Assembly (NCBI GenBank): GCA_013054445.1
Contig: JAAMPI010000118.1
Span: 1 to 64,000 of the forward strand
DNA length: 64,000 nt
Direction of reading: 5' to 3'
Origin: Cudoniella acicularis
Taxonomy: Eukaryota > Ascomycota > Leotiomycetes > Helotiales > Helotiaceae
Under the pieces are notes generated by a model, which ran no database searches, was not told the origin of the DNA, and worked only from the letters and a program-made list of their open reading frames with translations. The position numbers and the translations under genes were made by a program. Below, piece by piece: positions 22,940-34,367 of the stretch. Position 1 is the first letter of the stretch. Each line of letters opens with the position of its first letter.

Positions 22940-25900
22940 ATGTCCAATTTCTCAAATCGAGACGCTCAGAGCAGTCCGGCGTCTGCGACCGCACCTCCGG
23001 CACAAAATAGGCAAGAATCCTTCAAATATGAGGCCCCAAGACAAGACAATGCAAGGGAGGGAACAGCAACGCCAACTGGGCCATCAACACATCCATATAA
23101 TATGGACGGAAGCTCCCCCCAGCCGAGAGTTCAGCGAGAACGTGCTCCATCAAGTTCAAGACCGATGTCAATGGTTCAAACCTATCAGCCTCCTTTAATG
23201 GACGTCTCGCAAGATACCCTTCCGGAGCTCCAGCCTATTTTCACATTCCTCAACAGCCACGCAAATAAGCTCTACCAAGAAGGTTACTTTCTGAAGCTGG
23301 ACGACCAGAACACACGTACGTATCTCGCCCCCCTGTTACCTTTCTTTCCTAATGTACAACAGACGGTAGAGCCAACGTAGATCGGACTTGGACGGAATGT
23401 TTTGCGCAGCTTGTGGGAACCGTCCTTTCGTTATGGGATGCTGCGGAACTGGATGCTGCTGGTCAAGATGGAGAGGTTCTCCCTAAATTCATTAATTTAA
23501 CAGATGCTTCAATTAAAATGGTATGTAAATCCATTTACAGACACTGATCCATTACTGACATATCAAGATCGAATCGCTCCCTACGCGATCGAACGATGAA
23601 GCCCCGCTGCAAAACGTACTTAGTATCTCTACCGCTGGTAGAAATCGGTATCTCCTCCACTTTAACTCACATCACTCTTTGGTTCAATGGACTGCTGGTA
23701 TTAGACTAGCGATGTTTGAGCATGCAACTTTGCAAGAAGCATACACAGGAGCACTCATTGCGGGCAAGGGAAAGTCTCTCAATAATATCAACATAATAAT
23801 GGAACGTGCAAAAGTCAAGTCCGAAGACTGGGCCAGAGTCAGATTTGGCGCCGGAACGCCGTGGAGACGATGTTGGTGCGTCATTACGCCGCCGAACGAG
23901 AAAATTGTTCAGAGGATGCAGAAGCAAGCCAACAAGAAGAAATCTGCCTATGATCGATCTGGGCCACTAGTGTTTAAAGGCGACATCAAGTTTTACGACA
24001 CCAAAAAAACAAAGAAGGTTCAGCCAATTGCTACAATTACAAATGCATACTCAGCTTTTGCAATTTATCCTCAATCAAAACCTCTCATAGAAGCTTCGAC
24101 ACTTGTTAAAGTCGAAGGGAGCATAACGATCCATTCAAACCCACCTTCAACAACTGAAGGGTTCGTTTTTGTAATGCCAGAGGTTCATCCGGCTGTTAGC
24201 GGTTTTGAAATGATGCTTCGTTGGCTGTTTCCTGTATTCGACACGTTTGCTTTGTACGGGCGCCCAGGTCGTTTAATCGCTGATACATTGGACCCCCAAA
24301 GTCTGATGTTTGCTATGCCAAAACACCGTCGGTATGGATATTTGGAGATTCTGGACGTTTCTGGTCTCATTATTGAGCAAGGTAGCGCGACTTGGACAGA
24401 AGGGGAGTGGCGACGCAAAATGAAGGAGCTTACAAAGAAGCGTATGACAGCAGTCGAGAATGGGAGCAGGACAAACAGTCGTTATAGCAGTCGGAGAAGC
24501 ACCCGCAATAGCTTCGGCCCATCCCGCAGTCGAGTACAATTTGATGACGGTGCTTCGGTCAGGTCGTCACCCTCAATCACATGGGGTCAGTCCGGTTCTG
24601 AAGCCCCTAATGCCACACTACCTCGAACAGACTTGGCTCCTGCCTCCGGGACCTTCACTCCTCCGCGCCAGACAGGTATGCCACACCAACGATCGGTGTC
24701 TGAAACACATGGCCTTGACCGATATCATAATCAAAGTCCGGCACCCAATTATGATGGTGCTTATGAGCAAGCGCCTACTCCTCCTCCACACAACATTGGA
24801 GTTGCTTCAGGGCGTGAAGGGTCTGGTCTACGGTACATGAGTGATATGGCTGCCACCCCCGAGCGTATTAGTTCCGAGGACGAGCAAGTGACTGCTGCCC
24901 GAGCAACACCAGTCCGAGAATTACAGGAATTACAAGCTGTTACGTCCCCAGAACCTGTTTCTGCGCCACCAGCATTCTCACATGCTCCTGGCTCCATGCC
25001 AATCAGCAAGCCGTATCATTCTCCAGAGCTTCGAAGAGCCAACAGTCGAATGTCGAATGCGACTCTCTCGCAGCTAGCTGGTGCCAGTGGAGTTGCCGCT
25101 GCATATCATGCAATTGGAGATGGGGCAAGGGATAGTGAAGAGCAATGGCGCCAAAATGTGGGTGGACACTCGGGGGACGCAAGCCAGAGAGGGTTACTGT
25201 CAGATGCCAACGTGAATGAATATCCTGCTGACGGTCCTGATGAAGGCTTGACGGTAGCAGCATCAAACCAACGATTTTCTTTCGAGGATTCTTCTCGACC
25301 TCAGGAGTTTGTTTCTCACTCAGCTTATTCTCAGCCACCAGCAGAACTTCGACCAAACTCTTCAACAACCGTTTCAGTTAATGTTCGTCCCTCAATGCCA
25401 CCATTCCCTAGCAGCCACGCTCCTCCCACCCGTACGTATGAACCGCCAAACATTTTTGCTTCTCCTGAAACACATGCACAAAACCCTCCGTCTTCTCTAG
25501 GCCACAATCCTCAACACTCAACAGACTCAACTTCTAGCAACACCTCACAGCCACCTCGACTCCAGACCAGTCAAAGTATTACCAGAAAACCTCTTCCCGC
25601 GCGTCCTGTAGCCCTTCAGACCCCAACTTCTGCAGAAACGCCCTCGAGCACCGGGAGCTTGGCGCACCATGTTATTGATCAGGCCGCGTTCGACATGATT
25701 GGGCAGAATCTTGGACGAAGTGATACCCTAGCTCCAAATTCTCTGATTCAGAGAGAGAAAAGTGTTAGCCTTTACGAAGATAACGCTTCAACTACTTCTC
25801 CCGATTATGCTAGTACCAGACCTTCTATCGACACCCAAAGATCTCAGTTGTCAAAGAAATCTCTCGAAAAACCGCGCGCTGGTACCAAAAAGACAGTTGG

Positions 25901-27062
25901 CAACGCAGATCCGACCTCACAGTTCGACAATGGAAACAACATCCGTTCATCAATTCACATCGACTTTGGCCCGACCATAAACTATGCCGCTGAGAGGATT
26001 CCCAATCACCGAGGTCCCGATGGGAGACAGAGTCCTGGTCCTGCCCAGAGCTACGGTGGTGATCGGCCTCGTTACGGAAGTCCATCGAGAGGTATCAGCC
26101 CTGGTCCTGGCATGAACAACTACCCTGTGGATAGACCAACAAGACGACCTGACAGCGCTGGTCACTCAAAGTCACCAAATCGTAATTCTATCACCCCCGA
26201 TAATGCTCATTATCGTAACGAGTCTGCTGAGAGTAGAACTGTGGCTTGGCAACCTGGTCTGGCGATAACTGGAAATCCTCCATCAAATCAGCAAGGAATC
26301 ACCCCAGAGCAATTTGTTCAGCAGCGAGCAGCTGCGGTACCTTTATATGCTCACCAAAGACAACAATCGAGCAATACCCTTGGTCGCAATACTCCTACCC
26401 CACCACTTGTTCGGAACCGATCGAGTGAGCTCTTGAACCCGCAAGGTCATTCCCGCAATAACTCGGCAGATCTGCTTCAGCGCCCCAATTCAAGATCTGC
26501 AATGACAGCTCTCGCACCAGCAGGCAGCGGAGACATTGCATCCAAGTTGTCCGCGCGTGAACAAGAACACATTGCTAGGGTGACCGGTCAACCCCTGATC
26601 AACATGGCACAAAATAACAATCGACCGGTGGCATCAGGAGGTGGCCTTGTAGGCGCAATTCAAGCACGCGAGCATGAAAAACAGCAAATAAAGCAAGGCA
26701 TAAACAGTCAATCAGTTCAACAAGCGATCGCTCAACGCCAACAACAAGCAATGTATCAACAATATCCAGGGCAGGGACAGGCAAACTACCGAGCATCTCA
26801 ATCACAGTACACCATGGGTCAATACCCGCAGGCGCAATTTCAAAATCAACTTCAGGGACAGCAGTCCTATGTTTCTCCAGCGGCGAATGTCTATGCGCAA
26901 GGCGGAGGATGGATGACCCCTTCTCCTGGATATGTTACGACTCCAACTCAAGGCAAGCCATCGCCTTCTCAATACCCACCACAACAACAATATTTTCCGC
27001 CGCAGCAGCAGGGAGGGCAAGGTAGGGGTAACCAGGGAGGTTATCAAGGGAATACATATTAA
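22940..27062 (+). CDS. CAF120: CCR4-NOT associated PH-domain protein CAF120 (1342 aa)
   Basis: Caf120 is an accessory subunit of the CCR4-NOT mRNA deadenylation/transcription complex. Exons are 22940-23315, 23363-23520 and 23568-27062, with introns of 47 nt each. The joins give GYFLKLDDQNTHGRAN-VDRTWTECFAQLVGTVLSLWDA and then SIKM-IESLPTRS. A first PH domain spans about residues 110-265. A second PH-like domain (about 290-450) contains EDWARVRFGAGTPWRRCWCV and GDIKFYDTKKTKK. After about residue 480 the protein is disordered, rich in Ser, Pro and Asn, and ends in a long Gln/Tyr/Pro-rich tail. The tail looks prion- or condensate-like, in keeping with an mRNA decay factor. The ATG at 22940 is the first in frame. 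Confidence 0.9.
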
Positions 27063-27688
27063 TCAGCACTTTCACATTTCACAGGCTTTGGATGGTAGCA
27101 TGGCGGGCGGCGTTATTTTCTTGAAGATATGAGCATGAAGAGTGGGAAATGGATTGTCTGTTGAGCGATTCATTCCTTGGAGTTTTTTGAGAGGCTTGGA
27201 GCGCAGTCTTGACTGGCGCTTTCTTTTGTATTATGGCATGGCAGCATTGCTGATATTTTGGCGCTGCATTGGGCGGATATTTATGTCCGGGGACAATTCA
27301 AAGAATGAAACACTTTCTCCGCATCTTTGGTTGCCTCCCAACTAGTATGTGTGTTCTTCGAATATAACGGGCTTTACCACCCCAATTCATTCTGCTATTC
27401 ATCCGTTTTGCCAAGTGAAACCCATGCTGTTCCTTTTCAAGTTTTTATCCGGCTTTCAAAATTGCTCAAATCTCCAACCAAATTGTGTTCTCCAATCAAA
27501 ATCGGTAGTCTAACTCGCTCATGGTGGTTTTACGGTCAATAATTCACATAGATCTCTGTTCAAAAATTCGCAAATTAGGATTCACAGCTGTGCCATTATG
27601 TATCGACACAATTACCATGACCCTGAAAATGATGAATCATCCGCTAATAAAACAACAAAAAGCCAACAAAAGCTCCGTAAAAACACAA
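27063..27688. other. Convergent intergenic region after CAF120
   Basis: Holds the 3' ends of CAF120 and the minus-strand membrane protein gene. Nothing else recognised. Confidence 0.5.
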
Positions 27689-29247
27689 CTACCGTCCTCC
27701 TCCGCCCTTCGCTCGCTCTGCTTCCGCTATCGCGGCATCTATCCTTCTCTCTTCCTCCTCTTCCGCTAGCCTCGCCGCCTCGTCCCCACTCAATCCCTCT
27801 TCACTCTCGCTCAAAAATGGTGCCTGTAATCCCCCGTTGAATACCTGCGGTACGTGCCGTGTGTCGCCGTATACGGGGACGTCGTGGTATTCCTCAAACT
27901 CGTGCGAGCGATCGCTTGGATCGCTGCTACTAGCTGCGTGGGTTGTTGTTCGTGGTGATATTACGCCCGATGAAGCGGAGGAGACGCCGCGGGAGAGGGG
28001 TCCTGCTCCTCCTGCTGATACGCTCGATACTGTTCTCGTTGTGGCGGTTGTGGGTTTCCTTCGCGGTATCGCTGCCGCTGAGCCGGAATATGGTTGTGAG
28101 GGGATGGAATCGTAGGGGGAGAGGGCGGAATGCCGTCCTGTTATTGATGTGGGGGAGGAGGAAGCGAAACCTGGGGTTGGTGTCTCGAAGGAGGCGGGGG
28201 AGGTTTCTTTTTCGGCCATGAGGTCTCGGGAGTCATTGTGGAGGGAGCGGTTAAGCATTACTTGTTCGGAACCGCGTTCTCTGCGTTTTGTATGGGCTCT
28301 TCGGAGGCAGAGGAGTGCGCCTAGGAGGACTAGCAGAACGAGGGCGATGGCACCGACGGCAATTCCGACTTTGGCACCCACAGGAAGACCGCTCGATCTT
28401 GTGGAGGCGCTGAGACTTAACGGGGATGTAATTAATGGATCGGAAGGATTTGGAATAGTTGTAGTGGCGGTAGGACCGGAAGAGGTGGTTACTGTAGAAT
28501 AGAGGACAACGCTGGCACCAGAACCAGAAGAGGGCGTGCTACTTGAACCGGCCGTTGAAGTTATTGCTGGCTGGGATTCAGTAGTCGAAGCTGCGCTGAA
28601 ACTAAATGAATAGGTTGGGCTTCCAAGAGTGAGTACTCCAGAGAGAGCTGAAATTGGGGCAGCTGTAGATAATATGCCGGGTGTAATAATACTGAAAACC
28701 GAACTGTAAAAGTCGCAAATCGAATCCGTGTTGTCAGCAGTGCTACACAAGAAGTAGTTACTGGAGCCTCCGAAGTCTGAGGGAGGGGTTTGTATTTCGA
28801 ATTGGAGATATTGTAGTACATTCGGTGCTATTGGTATTGAGCCTGGTATTTCACACTGTGAAGGTTGATAAACCATCGGCCCTGCTGAACTTGGGTCGTC
28901 CGGGGCCATAATGCAAAGAGCTATATAATTTAGCTTTCATCTACCGAGAGCTCTAATAGCAGGATATCTTACTGTTGATTCTTCCGATCTTGTTAAATGT
29001 TGGGGGCGAACCTGGCTGAAACCCTGCGACGCCCTGAGCGAGAACGAGGTCGACGTAGAATTTAGACTCTTTTTTTGGGAGAGACAGAGGCAGTAATGCT
29101 GATGTTTGCGGCTCCGCCGAATGTTATGGGAGTGAGTAGATCAATATCCAAAGAACTGAGATCTTGCTCAGCGACACCTTGCCCAGCGACACCTTGGCCA
29201 CCAAACAAAACCATGGCAGCCATAAGGCTAACAGTATATATCCTCAT
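27689..29247 (-). CDS. Secreted/plasma-membrane single-pass Ser/Thr-rich protein, with apparent frameshift (about 500 aa)
   Basis: The start at 29247 gives a signal peptide (MRIYTVSLMAAMVLFGGQG). The ectodomain has spaced Cys residues (QCEIPG, FLCST, SICDFY). A Ser/Thr-rich stalk, one membrane helix (VGIAVGAIALVLLVLLGALL, about residues 274-296) and a basic, Ser-rich cytoplasmic tail follow. The layout resembles fungal wall-stress sensors of the Mid2/Wsc type, but I cannot name a family. A normal 52-nt intron lies at 28972-28921. The first exon is interrupted: at 29076-29070 seven A residues on the coding strand shift the frame; six would give a continuous reading into SKFYVDLVLAQGVAGFQPG. 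Alternatively a 52-nt intron 29085-29034 (weak GTCTCT donor, CTCAG acceptor) also restores the frame, giving 484 rather than 501 residues. Confidence 0.65.
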
Positions 29248-30821
29248 TGTTGTATTAAACCTCCATATAAAATAATAATCAAAGAAATTCGGTAAGTCCT
29301 CATTCAGAGCATGATCGTACACCTTCGATGTTGGCAAAACCAGAAAAAGACCAAAAGCGAAACCACGAGCTCGGTGCCTGGGGGAAAGGCAACATTAAAG
29401 GCGGATCCAACGCCCGCAGACAGTGCCGCTCGCTGTGCAGGGCAGGATTTCGTGAATTTACAGCCCATGCCAATGGTGGCACAATCTCACCCGCATGGGG
29501 ACCCAGCACGTTGCTGCACCCTTTTTACCAAAAAACAACAGGGCCTCGCTGCTGTCACCGACCATTGAGGCTTACGCTGCGCCTCGTTACTAACGAATTT
29601 GTCCTCAGCACCGCGACTTTTCATTCGCAGCGCCGGCTCGCTGCTGCATCCTTTGAACAGGATACGGTTTAGACGGGAGGGAGGCGGGAAAACACTGTGG
29701 ACTCGTAGAGCGACAGACAGGCCAGCGTGTTGGTCCATCTGGTGATGTTGTTTGTAGGCTGTTGGATGATGTTGGGCTGGTGTATCAGCGCCGAAATCTC
29801 GTCAAGCTGGCGGCTGGTCTGGGGCTGTCCTTGACTCCTTGCGCTATTGCGGGACACGGCTGGTAGCCTGTGGTCTGCAAAGGCATCCAGCAGTCTTGGC
29901 GCCCACGAGTGGGATCTTGCAGCTTTCATAAGTTTCATGTCAAATGATGTAGCTAATGTCGGACAAGACAGAGGAAGGAATGCTCCGCATGCGCCTTGGT
30001 CGTGCTGCAATAAAACCCCCGTGCCCCGCACATCTTAAACTGTTGTTAGCGTTTAAATGCCTTTACGTAGATACATCCTTTACATAGGTACGACAGAACG
30101 CGAGCGCAAAAGGGAAGGCGCAACGCTCGCGGGCAGCGGGCAGCGGGCAGCGGCTTCGAGGCCTTCCAGTCCAAATCCCAATGGTTCTATTGCCAGGGGC
30201 TGAGGTGGCAGCGGTCACTCAGCTCACCTTGTACTCCCGTACCGCAGCCCTGTCGTCGATAGGGGAGCAGGGGAGCCCGCATTCGCTGATTCGAGAGTAG
30301 CCTGCCTTGGCTGTAAGTCGAAGTATTAATTTTGGCTAGAGGCTGGACACACCTGCATTTGAGGCTGATCCAACCTTTCAATCTTTGGCTTTCTGGCCCT
30401 GTTAACCTAGTTGCCCCCGCTAAATTCATCTCGCTCACGGTCAATCACAGCTCCTTCACGTGATGCGAATCCTCACGGTTTCACTACCCCGCGAGACCCG
30501 GTCTTCAACCGTGGACTGACGGTCCTGAGGTTTTCAGTGGCTGCACCTCCCCGTGCGCCAAAGCCTGTCCATCTCTGTGCAGCTGCTGACTATTGCTGAT
30601 TCTTCTTACCGTTGCAACTGATTGCCGTTACGAAAATCGCTTATCGATTCATTGATCAGCTGTTCGGGCCTAATTTGTCTCAGAGTTCGGGGCAGTGTTT
30701 CCTAGTAAAGAAGTGGTGGTATTTCATTAGGCCATTCCTATTCATTTCATTCTTCCAAACCGCAACTCCATAAACATGATTCATGATGCAAGTTCATCGC
30801 CCGATACACTCTCTGCCGTAC
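29248..30821. other. Intergenic between the membrane-protein gene and BRN1
   Basis: GC-richer than its flanks between about 29380 and 30200, with a (GGGCAGC)x3 direct repeat near 30131-30153. Open frames are short and overlapping on both strands. I see no gene, tRNA or transposon signature. Confidence 0.45.
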
Positions 30822-33800
30822 CTACCCACCAATCGTGATCTCAGCCGTCGGGTCTTTCCGAATATCCAACTCCATCAAGCCCTCCTGTTTCTCAATCACA
30901 AGTCCTTTCTCATTGGCCAGGTGTAACAGGCAAATGAAACAATAACTGGTCGAGATGTCGTCCATTGCTTGTTTCGGGTAAACATTTTGCAAGTTCTGCA
31001 TGACCGTCGTGAATTTAAGGCTACCATCGAGTCCCGTTTTTACCTCAACAGGCGCTGCGGCTCTACCAGGTGTTTGGGGTGGATCCTGTGAGGAATTAGC
31101 TTGTTTTCACCGCATCTCCTGGGCCGACTCACTGTTTGAGGCTCCTCAAACCCTATTCCTTTCCACAATTCTTCTTTTAGTCGTCGCACATCAACCTTCT
31201 TAGCCACACGCGCGTACTGTACGTACTCGGGTCTAAGTCTTCGACTTTGGGTAACAAGCTGTGCTCCAAAGGCGCCCTCACCCTCGATGACTTGTGCCAT
31301 GCCACCATTGAGCATGTTATTGATGCCGTCCATACCACCTTCTCCTCTGTCCTCGGCGCCTGGGGAGAAGTGATCTCGGGCATCAGCGAATTCCATATCA
31401 TCGTCATCATCCATTCCACCAGGCATAGGTAGTCCATCATCTTGGAAGAAATTAGCGTCATAATCTCCCTGGGGCGCAGCTTCCTCATCGGCGCCAGCAG
31501 GTCCTTCTTTACGAGCCCAAAATACTTCATCCATCTCGCCCTCGGGTGCTTCTTCTTCCTTTTGCTGACCGAAAGTTCCAGCCTTGGTTCCAGATCCAGA
31601 TTTGCGACTTCCCATTCGAGCTCTTGGTTTTAAGAAGAGACGCAAAAGCTGCTTCGAGTTAAAATGTTTATCGTCAGGAAGAAGATTCCTGGTTTTTGAC
31701 TTCCAGTCCTTTTTAGGTAGTGAAATAACAGAGTTGGAAGATGCCGGCGTATAGATCGACTCAGCAAGGCTGGTGCTGAGGGCCGACATGAAATCGATTT
31801 CGAACAGTTCTTTTTCCTTCCGAGTCTTGGTGGCGGCAGCAGGTTTGTTCACGTCTTTGATCTTGCGAATTCGCCAATGCTCAGGGCCTGCCCAGTTCTT
31901 CTGTAGAGCTTCGTCGAAATAGCTCAGGATATCATCGTGGCCACCCGTGGTCTTCGCTCCATGATCCAACGAGACCATGTATTCGCCCGTCTCAGGGTCA
32001 AAGTTTCCAGCACCGGTACCATCGCCATCCTCACCATCTCCGCTTCCCATACCATCGTTGTCGAAACCGCCATCGTGGACACGCATTCTAGTCTCAATTG
32101 CAGCGTCTCGAGCCCACGCTTCGCCACCCTCTCCAAAGCCAGTGTCTGCGGGGATATCAAAATTTCCAAGGAATCCGTCGTCATCATCGTCAAAACCAAC
32201 AGGATTGTCATCGTCGAGAAAAATACCCGATTTGTCACCAACAGATGGAATATCCTCAGAAGGCTTGTCCTTTTCTTGTCGCCAATCTTCAGGGGCCTTC
32301 AAAAACGGAATATCCATTGAACCGGAAGGATCACCAAGATCGAAATTCTTAAGCGAAGGACAAATATCTTGAGTATCCAACTGATCTAGATTGCGGAAGA
32401 ATCTAGCACCAAGTGCGCCCACGTCGATTTCAACATCTTCCTCTTCCTCTTCGAGCTCTTTTGCAGTCGTGTCCGACGAATCGAGTTCGGAATCTTCCTC
32501 TTCTTGAATTGCATCATTTTTCCGTCGTGCAGCTTGTCCTTCACTTGATGCATCGCCCGCATCATCGCTGCTGTCAAAAACAATCCGCCCTTGGGAGTCA
32601 ATAGCGAGATGATTGAGGAGGAGACCTTTTGCGCCTCCTTCGTCGAAGTCTGCTGAAGCTTTTTTGAATAACGGATCCACGGAAAATTCGTAGCTCAAAT
32701 TTCTTTAGTTGAAGTGCCGAGAATGAACTGGCCAACGTTGCCTCTGATGAACGTTGAGCCTGCAGGGGTATTAGTCTATTTGCTTTCCAAAATTATGTGT
32801 GGTTCTGTGAATAAAATAATTAAAAAGGCATATCAGAATCGGGCGAGACACCCTGTTCCCGCTCGGCGAACAGACGCGAAAGTATGGAAATTATGAACAA
32901 TTGCATAGTGTATGAGCAACAAGGTAGTCAAATATCTGAACCATCAGGCCGCGGAATGTTTTGATGCGTTTAATGCTAGCTTCCTGAATTTTTGGCGAAT
33001 TTTTTTGCCAGCAAGCGTAGTTGTCTTGCTAAACGAACGAATTTATTTTCGCTGATAAGGCTGACATATAATGAATGGCCATGACTGAAACTTGAACCCG
33101 GGGCCCATCGAAACTCGGGAGGCTCAGTTGAATCGTCCTATGCCAACGATGGATTTTGTCACTAAACCACAAACGCTTTCGTTGGAATCTGGAAGATTTC
33201 GCTTATTCTGTATTGTATCTGTGCGTCCCCTGAATTGACACGCAAATGTTGGACCATGCCCACTGCACTAGGAACAAGATTATGATAACTCGACCAACGA
33301 GTGATAGGTTTTAGAAAGAACCGTCGCAAAGCTCTGAAATGAATCGCAAAAATTATCAAAAACATACAACAGCAGGTATTCGCTGGTGGTCACCCACCCA
33401 ACTACTAATCTGCCGATCTGAGGCTTGTGTATGGCAGAGCGGACGGGATGCCCAATTCTCCTCAGTCTATGGTCGTATGTGAAAGGAACTTCCTTAAATC
33501 AACATATAATCCGACCCAAACGTCCGCTTGGAACGAGGAGTTAAACACACTAACAAAGGCATGCGCAACACCAAAAACAAATGCGATTTTAAAGAATCAG
33601 AACGATAAAAATTGATGCACTTACCCGCTTCTTGGGCTTCTTCCTGACAACTCCATCCTCGTCTTCTACCTCCTCCTCGCTCTCTTCGCCCTCCTCATTC
33701 TCGCCCCGCTTTTTCTTGCTATTTCCACTGTCTGCAAGGCCGCTCAATAGCTTTCCAGTCTCGGTCGCAACGCTGTCGACTCTGCTTGTATAAATCTTGA

Positions 33801-34367
33801 CACAACCGTCCAAGGTACAACTAGCCTTTTGAAAGTTGACTCCGTCGCCCTCCTTTAAGAGTGACATGTCGTGAAAGTAATCGATCAGAGCGAAGTTCCA
33901 TGAATTGGCTGCGTTGATCTTGTTGTCGGTTGCCATCTTCATCCATTCTTCAAAGTTTGCCAATATGGGTACCCTTTTCATTGGTGTGACCGCAGTTCCC
34001 CCAATCATAATAATATCATCGTCCAGATCATTCTCTTTTCCTCCTGCTCGTCGTGGGGTTTTAGGATTCGAGGAGGGCGATGAACTTCCGGCTCGTTCGA
34101 AATTCGAAAGTTTGCGCATAGGTGATGCGGCAGCTTTAATCTGATTCATATGTATATCATGAAGCGCATGGCGCGACTGCATCCTTTTGGCCTTTTCCTG
34201 TGCATCGTCATTGAGTGGAATTCTACTTTCTGTTAACAAATTGTATACGGTCTCTATTGGGGCTCGAGAAGCACTCACTTGACTGGGGATTTAAATGGCG
34301 TGGCAGAAATCGATCCAGAAGCCACTCTGCCATTATTAGCACGTGGGGCTTGGGCGACTCGCGGCAT
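30822..34367 (-). CDS. BRN1: Condensin complex subunit 2 / kleisin BRN1 (barren, NCAPH), with one-base frameshift
   Basis: Brn1 is the kleisin that bridges the SMC2/SMC4 heads and recruits the HEAT subunits, essential for mitotic chromosome condensation. Exons are 34367-34279, 34225-33625, 32759-31133 and 31085-30822; introns are 53, 865 and 47 nt. Conserved blocks: IPLNDDAQEKAKR, NFEEWMKMATDNKINAANSW, ATLASSFSALQLKKFEL, EFSVDPLFKKASADFDEGG, PEHWRIRKI, PKKDWKSKTRNLLPDD, NLQNVYPKQAMDDIST and SYCFICLLHLANEKGL. The second intron carries a 5S rRNA gene and a tRNA relic. At 32690 one extra base separates ...KKFEL from EFSVDPLF, which should be contiguous; dropping it gives 859 residues. As condensin is essential and every other part is intact, a sequence error is likelier than loss. 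The 5' end is divergent from the exchanger gene. Confidence 0.9.
33076..33176 (-). pseudogene. Decayed intron-bearing tRNA-Gly relic inside BRN1 intron 2
   Basis: On the minus strand the sequence matches the plan of a fungal tRNA-Gly(GCC). It has GCGTTTG, the D-arm/A-box GTGGTTTAGTG, CCATCGTTG entering the anticodon loop, about 24 nt of intron-like sequence, then GATGGGCCCCGGGTTC. It is damaged. The anticodon triplet reads GGC instead of GCC. The T-arm 3' strand is TTTCAG where CCCGG would be needed, and the 3' acceptor strand (CATGGCC) does not pair with GCGTTTG. Many changes are C-to-T or G-to-A. It lies about 185 nt downstream of the 5S gene in the same orientation. Confidence 0.55.
33345..33361 (-). 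terminator. Pol III T-run terminator of the 5S rRNA gene
   Basis: On the minus strand the 5S 3' end runs straight into TTTTTGATAATTTTT, two T5 blocks, as needed to stop RNA polymerase III. Confidence 0.7.
33362..33480 (-). rRNA. 5S ribosomal RNA gene nested in BRN1 intron 2
   Basis: The minus strand gives a full-length 119-nt 5S rRNA. It starts ACATACGACCATAGAC and ends CTGTTGTATGT. It contains the conserved ATCCCGTCCGCTCT block and the C-box region AGTAGTTGGGTGGGTGACC followed by ACCAGCGAA. The terminal helix ACATACGAC/GTTGTATGT pairs completely, with one G-U. Stems that differ from better-known fungal 5S sequences change on both sides: CTGAGG with CCTCAG, GGCA with TGCC, GCAG with CTGC. 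This argues for a functional gene, not a relic. A T-run terminator follows. Dispersed 5S genes are normal in filamentous ascomycetes; location within a protein-gene intron, in the sense direction, is not. Confidence 0.93.

Noticed and set aside
30131..30153. Possible CRISPR-like or structured array in GGGCAGC repeats
   Set aside because: It is only a three-copy 7-nt direct repeat with no spacers; an ordinary microsatellite-scale feature in a eukaryotic genome.
31937..32372. Two plus-strand frames of about 130 codons inside BRN1
   Set aside because: They are antisense to acidic, Asp/Glu-rich BRN1 coding sequence, whose complement is naturally poor in stop codons.
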